Assembly: GCA_903904765.1 (NCBI GenBank)
Contig: CAIVEA010000755.1
Coordinates: 1 to 9,256 of the forward strand
From: an uncultured Chloroflexota bacterium
GTDB lineage: Bacteria > Chloroflexota > Anaerolineae > Aggregatilineales > Phototrophicaceae
Length of the DNA stretch: 9,256 bases
Direction: 5' to 3'
A program made the position numbers and the translations under genes. The number at the start of each line of letters is the position of its first letter. Within the stretch, counting starts at the first letter, position 1. The notes beneath the pieces were generated by a model. The model worked only from the letters and a program-made list of their open reading frames with translations, had not been told where the DNA came from and ran no database searches. Shown here one piece after another: positions 1 to 5,824 of the stretch.

Positions 1-2
1 CG

Positions 3-98
3 GCCTGCTCCGGTTCGGTGACAGTGAGCATTGACCACGACAACAGTCCTGATGGCGACGCAGTAGATGGCGGTTCAACCTACAACTCCGGTTCCTAG
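3..98 (+). CDS. C-terminal end of an unidentified protein (partial)
   Basis: An open frame runs in from the left edge and stops at TAG 96-98, giving 31 residues rich in Ser, Gly and Asp (ending DGGSTYNSGS). The other two forward frames hit stops within the first 35 bases. The composition, with S/T/G/D and a single Cys and no Lys or Arg, would suit the tail of a secreted or surface protein, but no domain can be recognised. It points toward the kinase gene (convergent), and a terminator hairpin follows about 58 bases after the stop, which supports a real gene end here. It could still be a chance open frame, because so little of it is visible. Confidence 0.45.
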   Translation, partial: ACSGSVTVSIDHDNSPDGDAVDGGSTYNSGS

Positions 99-105
99 CT
101 GTTTC

Positions 106-123
106 CTTGTCCCCCCGGACAAG
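106..123. repeat. Small hairpin CTTGTCC-CCCC-GGACAAG
   Basis: A perfect 7-bp inverted repeat (106-112 with 117-123) encloses a CCCC loop, 8 bases after the stop of the left-hand gene. No T tract follows on either strand, so it is a poor terminator by itself. It could protect the mRNA 3' end or be part of the hairpin cluster that fills this convergent interval. Confidence 0.4.
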
Positions 124-129
124 TAACCC

Positions 130-145
130 GCCTGCGTAGGCAGGC
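130..145. repeat. Short palindrome GCCTGC-GTAG-GCAGGC
   Basis: A perfect 6-bp stem (130-135 with 140-145) with a 4-base loop sits between the small hairpin at 106-123 and the terminator. Its GC-rich palindromic form resembles short dispersed extragenic repeats seen in many environmental bacterial genomes. Whether it is repeated elsewhere in this genome cannot be seen from one copy. Confidence 0.35.
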
Positions 146-155
146 ACAAAAAGCA

Positions 156-196
156 CAGCGCCCCCGATACATCATCGGGGGCGCTGCTGTTTGTTT
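156..196. terminator. Intrinsic terminator, probably bidirectional
   Basis: A perfect 13-bp GC-rich stem (156-168 with 174-186) has a 5-base loop ACATC. It is followed on the + strand by a T-rich run (TGTTTGTTT, 188-196). On the - strand the stem is followed by CTTTTT (complement of 148-153), so it can end transcription in both directions. It lies between two convergent genes, the partial gene at 3-98 and the leftward kinase gene, where a shared terminator is expected. Confidence 0.8.
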
Positions 197-202
197 ATCC
201 TG

Positions 203-326
203 CCCTCACCCCCTTTTGAAGGGTAGAAGATGTGGCAAAGAGTCCCCACTCCTAGCCCCACCCCATATATGGGGCGGGGAAGAAGGGGAGGGGATTCCTG
301 TTTGTGAGGGTAATCTCAGGTGAGGG
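203..326. repeat. Inverted-repeat (MITE/REP-like) element overlapping the kinase 3' end
   Basis: CCCTCACC at 203-210 is matched by its inverse GGTGAGGG at 319-326. Inside lie a small hairpin (CCCTT/AAGGG, 211-223) and a long imperfect hairpin at 243-294, whose core is CCCCACCCC (256-264) paired with GGGGCGGGG (271-279) around ATATAT, with further pairing of 243-253 to 284-294. The right end is duplicated: GTGAGGGTAAT (304-314) and GTGAGGGTGAT (320-330), 16 bases apart. The element is noncoding except that its right end encodes the last residues I-T-L-T and the stop of the kinase. This fits an extragenic palindromic or MITE-like repeat, but a single copy cannot prove mobility. The long hairpin may also act as an mRNA 3' stem for the kinase transcript. 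Confidence 0.5.
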
Positions 327-3300
327 TGATGAATTGCGGCGGCGGCGCGGGCCGATTTTTGAGTTCGGCTTCTACCGTCTCCTTCAAATCCAGCGATTTG
401 CCGCGTTCCAGCGCCGCTTCCACCTGTTCGGGTGGCAGCACTGTTTTGAGCTTCTCGATGATGGGCGCGGCGGTCTGGCGTAAGCCCTGAAAGGTGGCTG
501 GATGGTGTGTGATGAGGCCGAGCAGAGTCGCGGCGCGTTCTGCGTCCGGCAGCACTTCTGCGAGACTGACCAGACTCTCCATGATGATCGGGACGGCATC
601 AATATCGCGGGCAGCTTCCAGCGCCTGATAATAGTAGTCCATCGCGTTCGTCATGTCCTGCTGGCCTTTGGCAACATGACCGAGGTTGATGAGCGTTTTC
701 GCCGCACCCTGCCGGTTGCCGATGGCGCGGGCGATGGCGAGGCTTTCGCCGAAGTAGTCCGCTGCGTTCTCGAACTGGGAGCGCAGCACCGCGAGGAAGC
801 CGAGGTTATCCAGCGCGAGGCCGACAGCGCGACGTTCGCCAATGGTGCGTGAGATTTTCAGGCTTTCGGCAAAGTAATGCTGCGCGGTTTCTAGATCGCC
901 ACGTTCACCCGCCACGCCGCCGAGGTTGAGCAGGGAGCTGGCGACGCGCCGCCGCTGACCGCTGGCGCGGCAAATGCTCAGGCTGGACTCGAAATGCTCC
1001 GCAGCCCGCGCATAATCACCCTGCGAGTAGGCCACGAGGCCGAGGTTGTTGCTGGCTCCTGCGCGGCCTTCCACATCGTTTAGCTTGTCGGCAATCGCTA
1101 GACTGCGCTCGAAGTGGGTGCGGGCGCGTTCGTAATCGCCCTGCTCGAAGCACACCATCCCCAACCGATTCAGCGCCCGCGAGGTGGTGAGTTCTGCGCC
1201 AATTTGTTCGCTCAACTTCAGGCTTTCTTCGCAACGCTGGGTGGCATTGGCATAGTTGCCCTGCCGCCAGAAAATGTTCCCCAGCAGGCTCAAGGCTTGC
1301 GCCGCGCCGGATGAGTCTTTCAACTCTTGGCACAACGTCAGCCCTTCTTCCAATTGTTCGCGGGCGCGTTCGTAATCGCCCGTAAATTCCAGCGTTTCGC
1401 CCAGTTGCAGCAGCAGGTCGGCACGGCTGCGGCGGCGCTGTTCGTCCGGCATCTGCGCCGAGGGCAGCAGTTCCAGCGCCCGTTCAAAAAAGGTTTTTGC
1501 GTCCGAAAGGGTGCTGATGTGCAGCGCGTATTCACCTGCCCGCCGCGCATAGTGCAGTTCTTTCGCCACATCGTTCGCGGCGCGGTAGTGCTGCGCGAGG
1601 ATGGCCGCCTGTTCTTCTGAGTCCGGGTAGACGGATTCGATGGACTGCGCCACCACCCGATGCAATTCTCGGCTGACGTTGGAGTTGATGTTTTGCAGGA
1701 TGACCTGCCGCAGTTTGTCGTGGATGAACTGCCATTTGCCGTCCAGCACTTCGATCACGGTACAGTTGGCGCAGGTCGTCACCCAGTCATCAAGGCTCAT
1801 GTTGCCTTTGACTTCGCTCATTACCTTTAGGTCAATTTCGCGTCCGGCGATGGCTGCCAGCCGCAGCAATGCCATCGAGTCATCGGGGACACGCGCCAGA
1901 CGGCGCTCGATTACCGTTTCGATGCCGCCGGCGAACACGCGCTGGGGCAGCGTCAGTTGACCAACGTTCTCCAATCGTCCTGCTTCTTCTGCCAGCACGC
2001 GCACCACTTCGATGAGGAAGTACACGTTGCCTTCGGTTTCGCGCTGGAGCAAATCCACCACCTGCGGCAGTGCGCCCGTCTTGCCCAGCATCGATTCGCT
2101 GAGATCAGCGATATGCTCCGGCGACAGGCGTTCGAGGCGCATGAGGGTCATGTCTGGCAGTTCACCGGGCAGCGTGGGACGATCTTCCGGGCGGTAGGTG
2201 GCGATGAGCAGGATGGGTAATTCGCTGACCATGCCCACCAGCAAGCGCAGCACATCAATGCTTTCCGCGATCCACTGCAAATCTTCGAGGATGAGGACGA
2301 TGGGCTTGGTCTGCCGCTGGAACACGCTGGCGATGGTGCTTAGGAGGCGCTGCTGAAAAGCTGTCGTACTCAGTTCGGCGGCATCCGGGATGGTGCGCTG
2401 CTGCAACTGTTCTATATCCGGGATGATGGTCTTCAGTACGCCCGCGTCCAGATCGTTCAAATCGGTGTGGAGCAGCAGGCGGCGCAGCGGTTCACGCCAG
2501 AGCTGGTAGGGCAGGCCGCCGTTCGGGTTGGCCTGACCGCGCAGCACCGTTACGCCCTGCACCAGCGCCAGAATACGCATTTCGTCCAGCAGGCGCGACT
2601 TGCCCACGCCGCTTTCGCCGCCGATCAGCCACGCGCCGCCTTTGCCATTCATAGCGGATTTGAGCGCGGCTTCCAGCGTTGCCATCTCTTTTTCGCGCCC
2701 TACGAAATGCGCGGCCTGCAAGAAGCTCTCGCGGACGGCGGCGCTCTCTTTGGGGACGGGTTGACCGAGTACCTGCGCTAGATCATAGATGACCTGATTG
2801 GCATCCTGATAACGCTCGTAAGGGTATTTCGCCAGCAACTTCTCCATGATGCGGTCAAACGTCATCACGGAGGTGCTGAAGTCCGTCAGATCAGTCGGTG
2901 GCGGCAGGTCGGCGGGCGGGGGCGCGTCCAGTGGCAATTCGGGGAACGGAACGATGTCTTCCAGCGGCGATAAGTCCGGCATAGTGAACAGGATGTTCTG
3001 CACCAGTTCGCCCACATTTTGCGTGTCGAAGGGATGATGCCCGACAAGATACTCGTAGGCCATCACGCCGATGGCGTACAGATCGGCAGCCGCCTGTGCG
3101 CGTTCGCCGCGCAGCGTTTCCGGCGCGATATAGGCCAGCGTTCCCGCCATTTCGCCTTCCTGCGTAGCGGACTCGCCATGTACCATCGAAAGGCCGAAAT
3201 CCAGCACTTTCACCAGATCGTCGCTCACCAGCACGTTCGCTGGCTTCAGATCGCGGTGGATGATGCCGCGCCGATGCAGATAGGCGAGGGCTTGCAGTGT

Positions 3301-3687
3301 TTGGAATAGCAACTCGATTTTGCGCTCGAAGGATTTATCCATCGCCGCTTCGGTCAGCGGGTTTGCGCCGTTGATTAAGTCCATCGTGAAGTACGGCTGA
3401 CCGTTGTCGTCGAACCCGTAGTCCAGCACGTTGATGATGTGCGGATGACGCAGCGAGGCCAGTGTGCGGAATTCTTGCGCCAGCGCCAACCGCAGCCCCA
3501 TGCTGTCGTTCCCGAAAGCGTGAGAGGCGAAATCGAGATTTTCGGTAGGTGCGGTCACTCGTTTGAGAGCGATGGTTTGTCCGGTTAAACGATCTACAGC
3601 GCGATAGACAGCGCCCATGCCGCCTTCGCCCAGTACGGTCTGGAGGTCGTAGCGATGACCAATCACCTGACCGCTTGAAGTTGCCAT
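316..3687 (-). CDS. Ser/Thr protein kinase fused to STAND-type AAA ATPase and TPR repeats
   Basis: A 1123-residue soluble multidomain protein. Residues 13-305 form a Hanks-type kinase: G-loop GEGGMG (20-25), Lys42 in IALKR, likely helix-C Glu72, catalytic HRDLKPAN (144-151), DFG (163-165) and APE (188-190). All catalytic residues are present, so it should phosphorylate Ser/Thr. An acidic, Pro-rich loop (about 237-270) interrupts the C lobe. Residues 328-600 are an AAA_16/STAND ATPase with FVGRE (328-332), Walker A GGESGVGKS (356-364) and Walker B LILEDLQW (465-472). Residues 771-1050 are seven 40-residue TPRs. The tail at about 1085-1110 resembles the segment that precedes the LuxR-type HTH in related regulators, but no HTH follows. 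There is no membrane segment or PASTA domain. The domain order resembles mycobacterial PknK. I chose ATG 3687 because the kinase domain starts just after it and GGAG lies 9 bases upstream. A GTG at 3810 would add 41 residues that lack kinase features. The substrate and signal are unknown. Confidence 0.9.
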   Translation of the reverse strand: MATSSGQVIGHRYDLQTVLGEGGMGAVYRAVDRLTGQTIALKRVTAPTENLDFASHAFGNDSMGLRLALAQEFRTLASLRHPHIINVLDYGFDDNGQPYFTMDLINGANPLTEAAMDKSFERKIELLFQTLQALAYLHRRGIIHRDLKPANVLVSDDLVKVLDFGLSMVHGESATQEGEMAGTLAYIAPETLRGERAQAAADLYAIGVMAYEYLVGHHPFDTQNVGELVQNILFTMPDLSPLEDIVPFPELPLDAPPPADLPPPTDLTDFSTSVMTFDRIMEKLLAKYPYERYQDANQVIYDLAQVLGQPVPKESAAVRESFLQAAHFVGREKEMATLEAALKSAMNGKGGAWLIGGESGVGKSRLLDEMRILALVQGVTVLRGQANPNGGLPYQLWREPLRRLLLHTDLNDLDAGVLKTIIPDIEQLQQRTIPDAAELSTTAFQQRLLSTIASVFQRQTKPIVLILEDLQWIAESIDVLRLLVGMVSELPILLIATYRPEDRPTLPGELPDMTLMRLERLSPEHIADLSESMLGKTGALPQVVDLLQRETEGNVYFLIEVVRVLAEEAGRLENVGQLTLPQRVFAGGIETVIERRLARVPDDSMALLRLAAIAGREIDLKVMSEVKGNMSLDDWVTTCANCTVIEVLDGKWQFIHDKLRQVILQNINSNVSRELHRVVAQSIESVYPDSEEQAAILAQHYRAANDVAKELHYARRAGEYALHISTLSDAKTFFERALELLPSAQMPDEQRRRSRADLLLQLGETLEFTGDYERAREQLEEGLTLCQELKDSSGAAQALSLLGNIFWRQGNYANATQRCEESLKLSEQIGAELTTSRALNRLGMVCFEQGDYERARTHFERSLAIADKLNDVEGRAGASNNLGLVAYSQGDYARAAEHFESSLSICRASGQRRRVASSLLNLGGVAGERGDLETAQHYFAESLKISRTIGERRAVGLALDNLGFLAVLRSQFENAADYFGESLAIARAIGNRQGAAKTLINLGHVAKGQQDMTNAMDYYYQALEAARDIDAVPIIMESLVSLAEVLPDAERAATLLGLITHHPATFQGLRQTAAPIIEKLKTVLPPEQVEAALERGKSLDLKETVEAELKNRPAPPPQFITLT
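538..1377 (-). repeat. Seven in-frame 120-bp TPR units within the kinase gene
   Basis: Residues 771-1050 of the kinase protein divide exactly into seven 40-residue units without gaps. Each opens with a D-Y-E-R-A-like turn, followed by F-E-x-S-L-x-I, and ends with N-L-G-x-V-A-x-x-x-G. The register is so regular that the DNA also repeats every 120 bp. A 22-base stretch is identical at 1120-1141 and 1360-1381, exactly two units apart. TPR arrays form superhelical protein-binding surfaces, so this is probably the input or scaffold part of the protein. Confidence 0.8.
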
Positions 3688-3728
3688 ATAGCTGGACTCC
3701 AACTTTACATTCCACGTTACCAATGACC

Positions 3729-3758
3729 ATTCTAGTCGCGTGTGGATAGAGCGCGCAA
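3729..3758 (-). promoter_or_regulatory. Candidate promoter for the kinase gene
   Basis: On the - strand, TTGCGC (3753-3758) and TAGAAT (3729-3734, five of six matches to TATAAT) are separated by 18 bases. A start about 7 bases downstream would give a leader of roughly 35 bases before ATG 3687, containing the GGAG ribosome site. It lies inside the alternative N-terminal extension from GTG 3810, so if it is used the shorter protein start is correct. This rests on motif matching alone. Confidence 0.35.
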
Positions 3759-3827
3759 CCTTTATCTTTCCATCAGGAAAGTAATCGGCTGTTTGTGAAG
3801 AATAGAACACGAACCCCAGTTATTTTC

Positions 3828-3864
3828 GTGGGATTTACATGCTGTATTGAGGGATAATGTGGTA
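3828..3864 (+). promoter_or_regulatory. Candidate MraZ-box repeats upstream of mraZ
   Basis: Three related hexamers lie on the + strand: GTGGGA (3828-3833), GAGGGA (3849-3854) and GTGGTA (3859-3864). Their spacings are 21 and 10 bases, so they fall nearly on a 10-base helical period with one position degenerate. MraZ is known to bind direct TGGG-type repeats at about 10-base spacing upstream of its own operon. These copies overlap the -10 region of the mraZ promoter, where a repressor would act. The repeats are imperfect and the match could be chance. Confidence 0.35.
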
Positions 3865-3868
3865 TAAT
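3860..3868 (+). promoter_or_regulatory. Extended -10 promoter of the dcw operon
   Basis: TGGTATAAT gives a perfect TATAAT (3863-3868) preceded by an extended -10 TGn motif. No good -35 is seen at 17 bases (TGCTGT, 3840-3845), as is common for extended -10 promoters. A start near 3875 would leave a leader of about 47 bases before the mraZ ATG. The surrounding DNA is the most AT-rich stretch in the window, and this is the only perfect TATAAT I noticed in the divergent interval. Confidence 0.65.
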
Positions 3869-3921
3869 TGCCGTTTGTCCGAAAAAGAATTCGGCACAAG
3901 GCCGGGGTGAGGCAGGAGCGC

Positions 3922-4353
3922 ATGTTCTGGGGCGAATATTCTCACCAATTGGACGAAAAAAGCCGTCTCATCATTCCTGTTCGATTCCGACCCCATTTGG
4001 CCCCCGCCGCTTTCCTGACCCGGGGACTCGATCATAACCTCGTGATTTACCCGCAGCCGGCATGGCGGGCACTGGCGGAGCGCCTGAACGAAATGCCTAT
4101 GACCCATCCTTCGTCCCGCGCATTACGCCGCTTGTTGTTTTCCGGCGCGGTGGAATTGTCGCTGGATCGGCAGGGGCGTATCTTCATCCCGTCATACCTG
4201 CGCGATTATGCTGTGCTGGATAGCGCCGTGCTGATCGCGGGGATGGAAACCTATGTCGAACTGTGGGAACCCGGTCACTGGCAGGCCACGCTGAATGGTG
4301 TTTCGGACGCGCTGGGCGACGACGCAAAAGCTTTCCTCAAACTGGGCATTTAG
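3922..4353 (+). CDS. mraZ: MraZ transcriptional regulator
   Basis: A 143-residue protein of normal family length that begins MFWGEYSHQLDEKSR, the typical MraZ opening (family pattern M-F-x-G-E-Y-x-H-x-L-D-x-K-x-R). It has two tandem SpoVT-AbrB-like half domains with the paired signatures DEKSRLIIP (11-19) and DRQGRIFIP (82-90). MraZ forms a ring-shaped oligomer, binds DNA upstream of its own operon and regulates dcw expression. Starts farther upstream (TTG 3868, GTG 3907) are open, but the conserved N-terminus fixes ATG 3922. GTGAGG at 3907-3912 is a reasonable ribosome site 9 bases away, and AGGAG at 3914-3918 lies closer. It is the first gene of the operon, the usual place for mraZ. An 8-bp tandem duplication spans its stop codon. 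Confidence 0.95.
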   Translation: MFWGEYSHQLDEKSRLIIPVRFRPHLAPAAFLTRGLDHNLVIYPQPAWRALAERLNEMPMTHPSSRALRRLLFSGAVELSLDRQGRIFIPSYLRDYAVLDSAVLIAGMETYVELWEPGHWQATLNGVSDALGDDAKAFLKLGI

Positions 4354-4370
4354 GCATTTAATCCTTACCT

Positions 4371-5315
4371 ATGGAACACATCTCTGTATTGCTGGATGCG
4401 GTGCTGGGTGCGCTGCTCCCCGCTGGACGTGCTGTCGGGCGCGTGGTGGATGGCACGTTGGGCGCGGGCGGTCATGCGCGGGCGCTGCTGGCGGGCGGCG
4501 CGGGCGAACTGTTGGGGCTGGATGCCGACCCGCTGGCAATTGAGATTGCCACGCAAACGCTGCGCCCTTTCGCAGATCGGGCACACATTGTCCACCGCAG
4601 CTATGTCCACATGGCGGAAGAAACCGCCGCGCTGGGCTGGACGGGCGTGGATGCTATCCTGCTCGATCTGGGCGTGTCGTCTATGCAGTTTGATCGTGCG
4701 GAGCGCGGGTTCGCCTTCTTGCAGGATGGCCCGCTGGATATGCGCTTCGACCCGCAGGGCGAACGACCCTCGGCGGCGGAACTGGTCAATCATCTGGATG
4801 AGGTCGAGTTGGCCGATTTGATCTATAACTATGGCGAGGAGCATCACAGTCGGCGGCTGGCGCGGGCGATTGTGGCGGGCAGGCCGCTGCACACCACCCG
4901 CGAACTGGCGGCACTCATCGAACGGGCGCAGCCGCGTCGTCCGGGCGATAAGGTGCATCCGGCCACGCGCACTTTTCAGGCGCTGCGGATTGCCGTCAAC
5001 GATGAACTGGGTTCAGTGGAACGGGTGTTGCCGCTGGCGATAGACCTGCTCAATCCGGGCGGGCGGCTGGCAGTGATTAGCTTCCACAGCCTCGAAGACC
5101 GGTTGGTGAAGCAGGCGTTCAAACTTGCCAGCACCGATTGTATTTGCCCGCCGCGCGTGCCGATTTGCGTGTGTGGACACCGCGCCAGCGTGGAACTGGT
5201 GACGCACAAACCGCTGGTAGCGGAGGTGGCGGAAGTGGCGCAGAATCCGCGCAGCCGTAGCGCCAAACTGCGCGTGGTGCAAAAACTGGGCGGGGACGAG
5301 GACGGTACAGCATGA
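4371..5315 (+). CDS. rsmH: 16S rRNA (cytosine1402-N4)-methyltransferase RsmH (MraW)
   Basis: A 314-residue SAM-dependent enzyme that N4-methylates C1402 in the ribosomal P site. It starts with HISVLLDAVL, as in the family. Visible motifs are the SAM loop DGTLGAGGH (27-35), the acidic DADP (51-54), DLGVSSMQFD (99-108), RGFAFLQDGPLDMRFD (112-127), VHPATRTFQALRIAVNDEL (195-213), ISFHSLEDRLVK (236-247) and the C-terminal RSRSAKLRVV (294-303). Near the C-terminus a four-Cys cluster (C257, C259, C266, C268; CICPP...CVCGH) is present, as in a subset of RsmH proteins, and may bind a metal. ATG 4371 lies 17 bases after mraZ and has no visible Shine-Dalgarno sequence, so it may depend on coupled translation. 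The stop overlaps the next gene by four bases (ATGA). Confidence 0.96.
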   Translation: MEHISVLLDAVLGALLPAGRAVGRVVDGTLGAGGHARALLAGGAGELLGLDADPLAIEIATQTLRPFADRAHIVHRSYVHMAEETAALGWTGVDAILLDLGVSSMQFDRAERGFAFLQDGPLDMRFDPQGERPSAAELVNHLDEVELADLIYNYGEEHHSRRLARAIVAGRPLHTTRELAALIERAQPRRPGDKVHPATRTFQALRIAVNDELGSVERVLPLAIDLLNPGGRLAVISFHSLEDRLVKQAFKLASTDCICPPRVPICVCGHRASVELVTHKPLVAEVAEVAQNPRSRSAKLRVVQKLGGDEDGTA

Positions 5316-5788
5316 CTCAGCGGGGTATGAAACAGGCGGAACGGTTAGGCCGTCCGCTGCAAATTCAGCGACAGGCGACGGCGCTGGCGGGGTTGGGCGT
5401 GTTCATCGCCATCATCATCGGCGCACTATATCTGGCGCAGTCGGCTTCGGTGGCTACGTTAGGCCGCCAACTTGAAGAACTCATCACGCGCCGCAACGCG
5501 CTGGAACAGACCAACGAGCAATTGCGTTCGGAGATCGCGCAGTTGCGGAGCGTGCCGCGTTTGCTGGCGCGGGCGCAGGAATTGGGCTTCAACGCGGCGA
5601 ATGATAACGAAATCGAATATCTGTATGTGGACGGGTATAATCCGCAGCGAGTGGATGTTCCCGCCGCTTCTATCGCGCAGACGGCGACCAACCTGCCGGC
5701 CTATGACGAATCGTTCAGCGGGTGGTTGCAGCAGCAATGGGATTCGCTGCTGCGGCAGTTCGCGGGGTACACCAGCGGTGGCAATTAG
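5312..5788 (+). CDS. ftsL: FtsL-like / DivIC-like septal protein
   Basis: A 158-residue bitopic membrane protein in the ftsL position between rsmH and ftsI. A short basic N-terminus of about 22 residues is followed by one membrane segment (about 23-44) and a Leu/Glu/Arg-rich coiled coil (about 47-80). Next comes a segment ARAQELGF...IEYLYVDGY (87-109) like the region after the coiled coil in FtsL/FtsB proteins. In the divisome these proteins connect and activate the FtsW-FtsI synthase. FtsL diverges quickly, so the name rests on layout and gene order more than residue identity; FtsB/DivIC type is the alternative. The tail (about 110-158) is longer than usual and ends in a possible amphipathic helix with two Trp. 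GAGGA at 5298-5302 lies 9 bases before the ATG, which overlaps the rsmH stop. Confidence 0.75.
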   Translation: MTQRGMKQAERLGRPLQIQRQATALAGLGVFIAIIIGALYLAQSASVATLGRQLEELITRRNALEQTNEQLRSEIAQLRSVPRLLARAQELGFNAANDNEIEYLYVDGYNPQRVDVPAASIAQTATNLPAYDESFSGWLQQQWDSLLRQFAGYTSGGN

Positions 5789-5824
5789 CGCGTTCCGTAT
5801 CTCGGAGCATAAGAGGCCAGAGCG

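Noticed and set aside
203..326. CRISPR or tRNA/riboswitch interpretation of the hairpin-rich interval
   Set aside because: There are no regularly spaced direct repeats with unique spacers, no cloverleaf, and no recognisable riboswitch core. The structure is better described as an inverted-repeat element plus a terminator.
1016..1333. Open frames on both strands inside the TPR part of the kinase gene
   Set aside because: They arise from the periodic GC-rich TPR coding sequence and repeat with it; none has independent support.
3835..4107. 90-codon open frame on the - strand overlapping the mraZ promoter and 5' half
   Set aside because: It overlaps mraZ and the strong promoter on the opposite strand, and no motif is visible.
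4365..4958. 197-codon open frame on the - strand
   Set aside because: It lies wholly antisense to rsmH, has no recognisable motif, and is the type of shadow frame common in GC-rich coding DNA.
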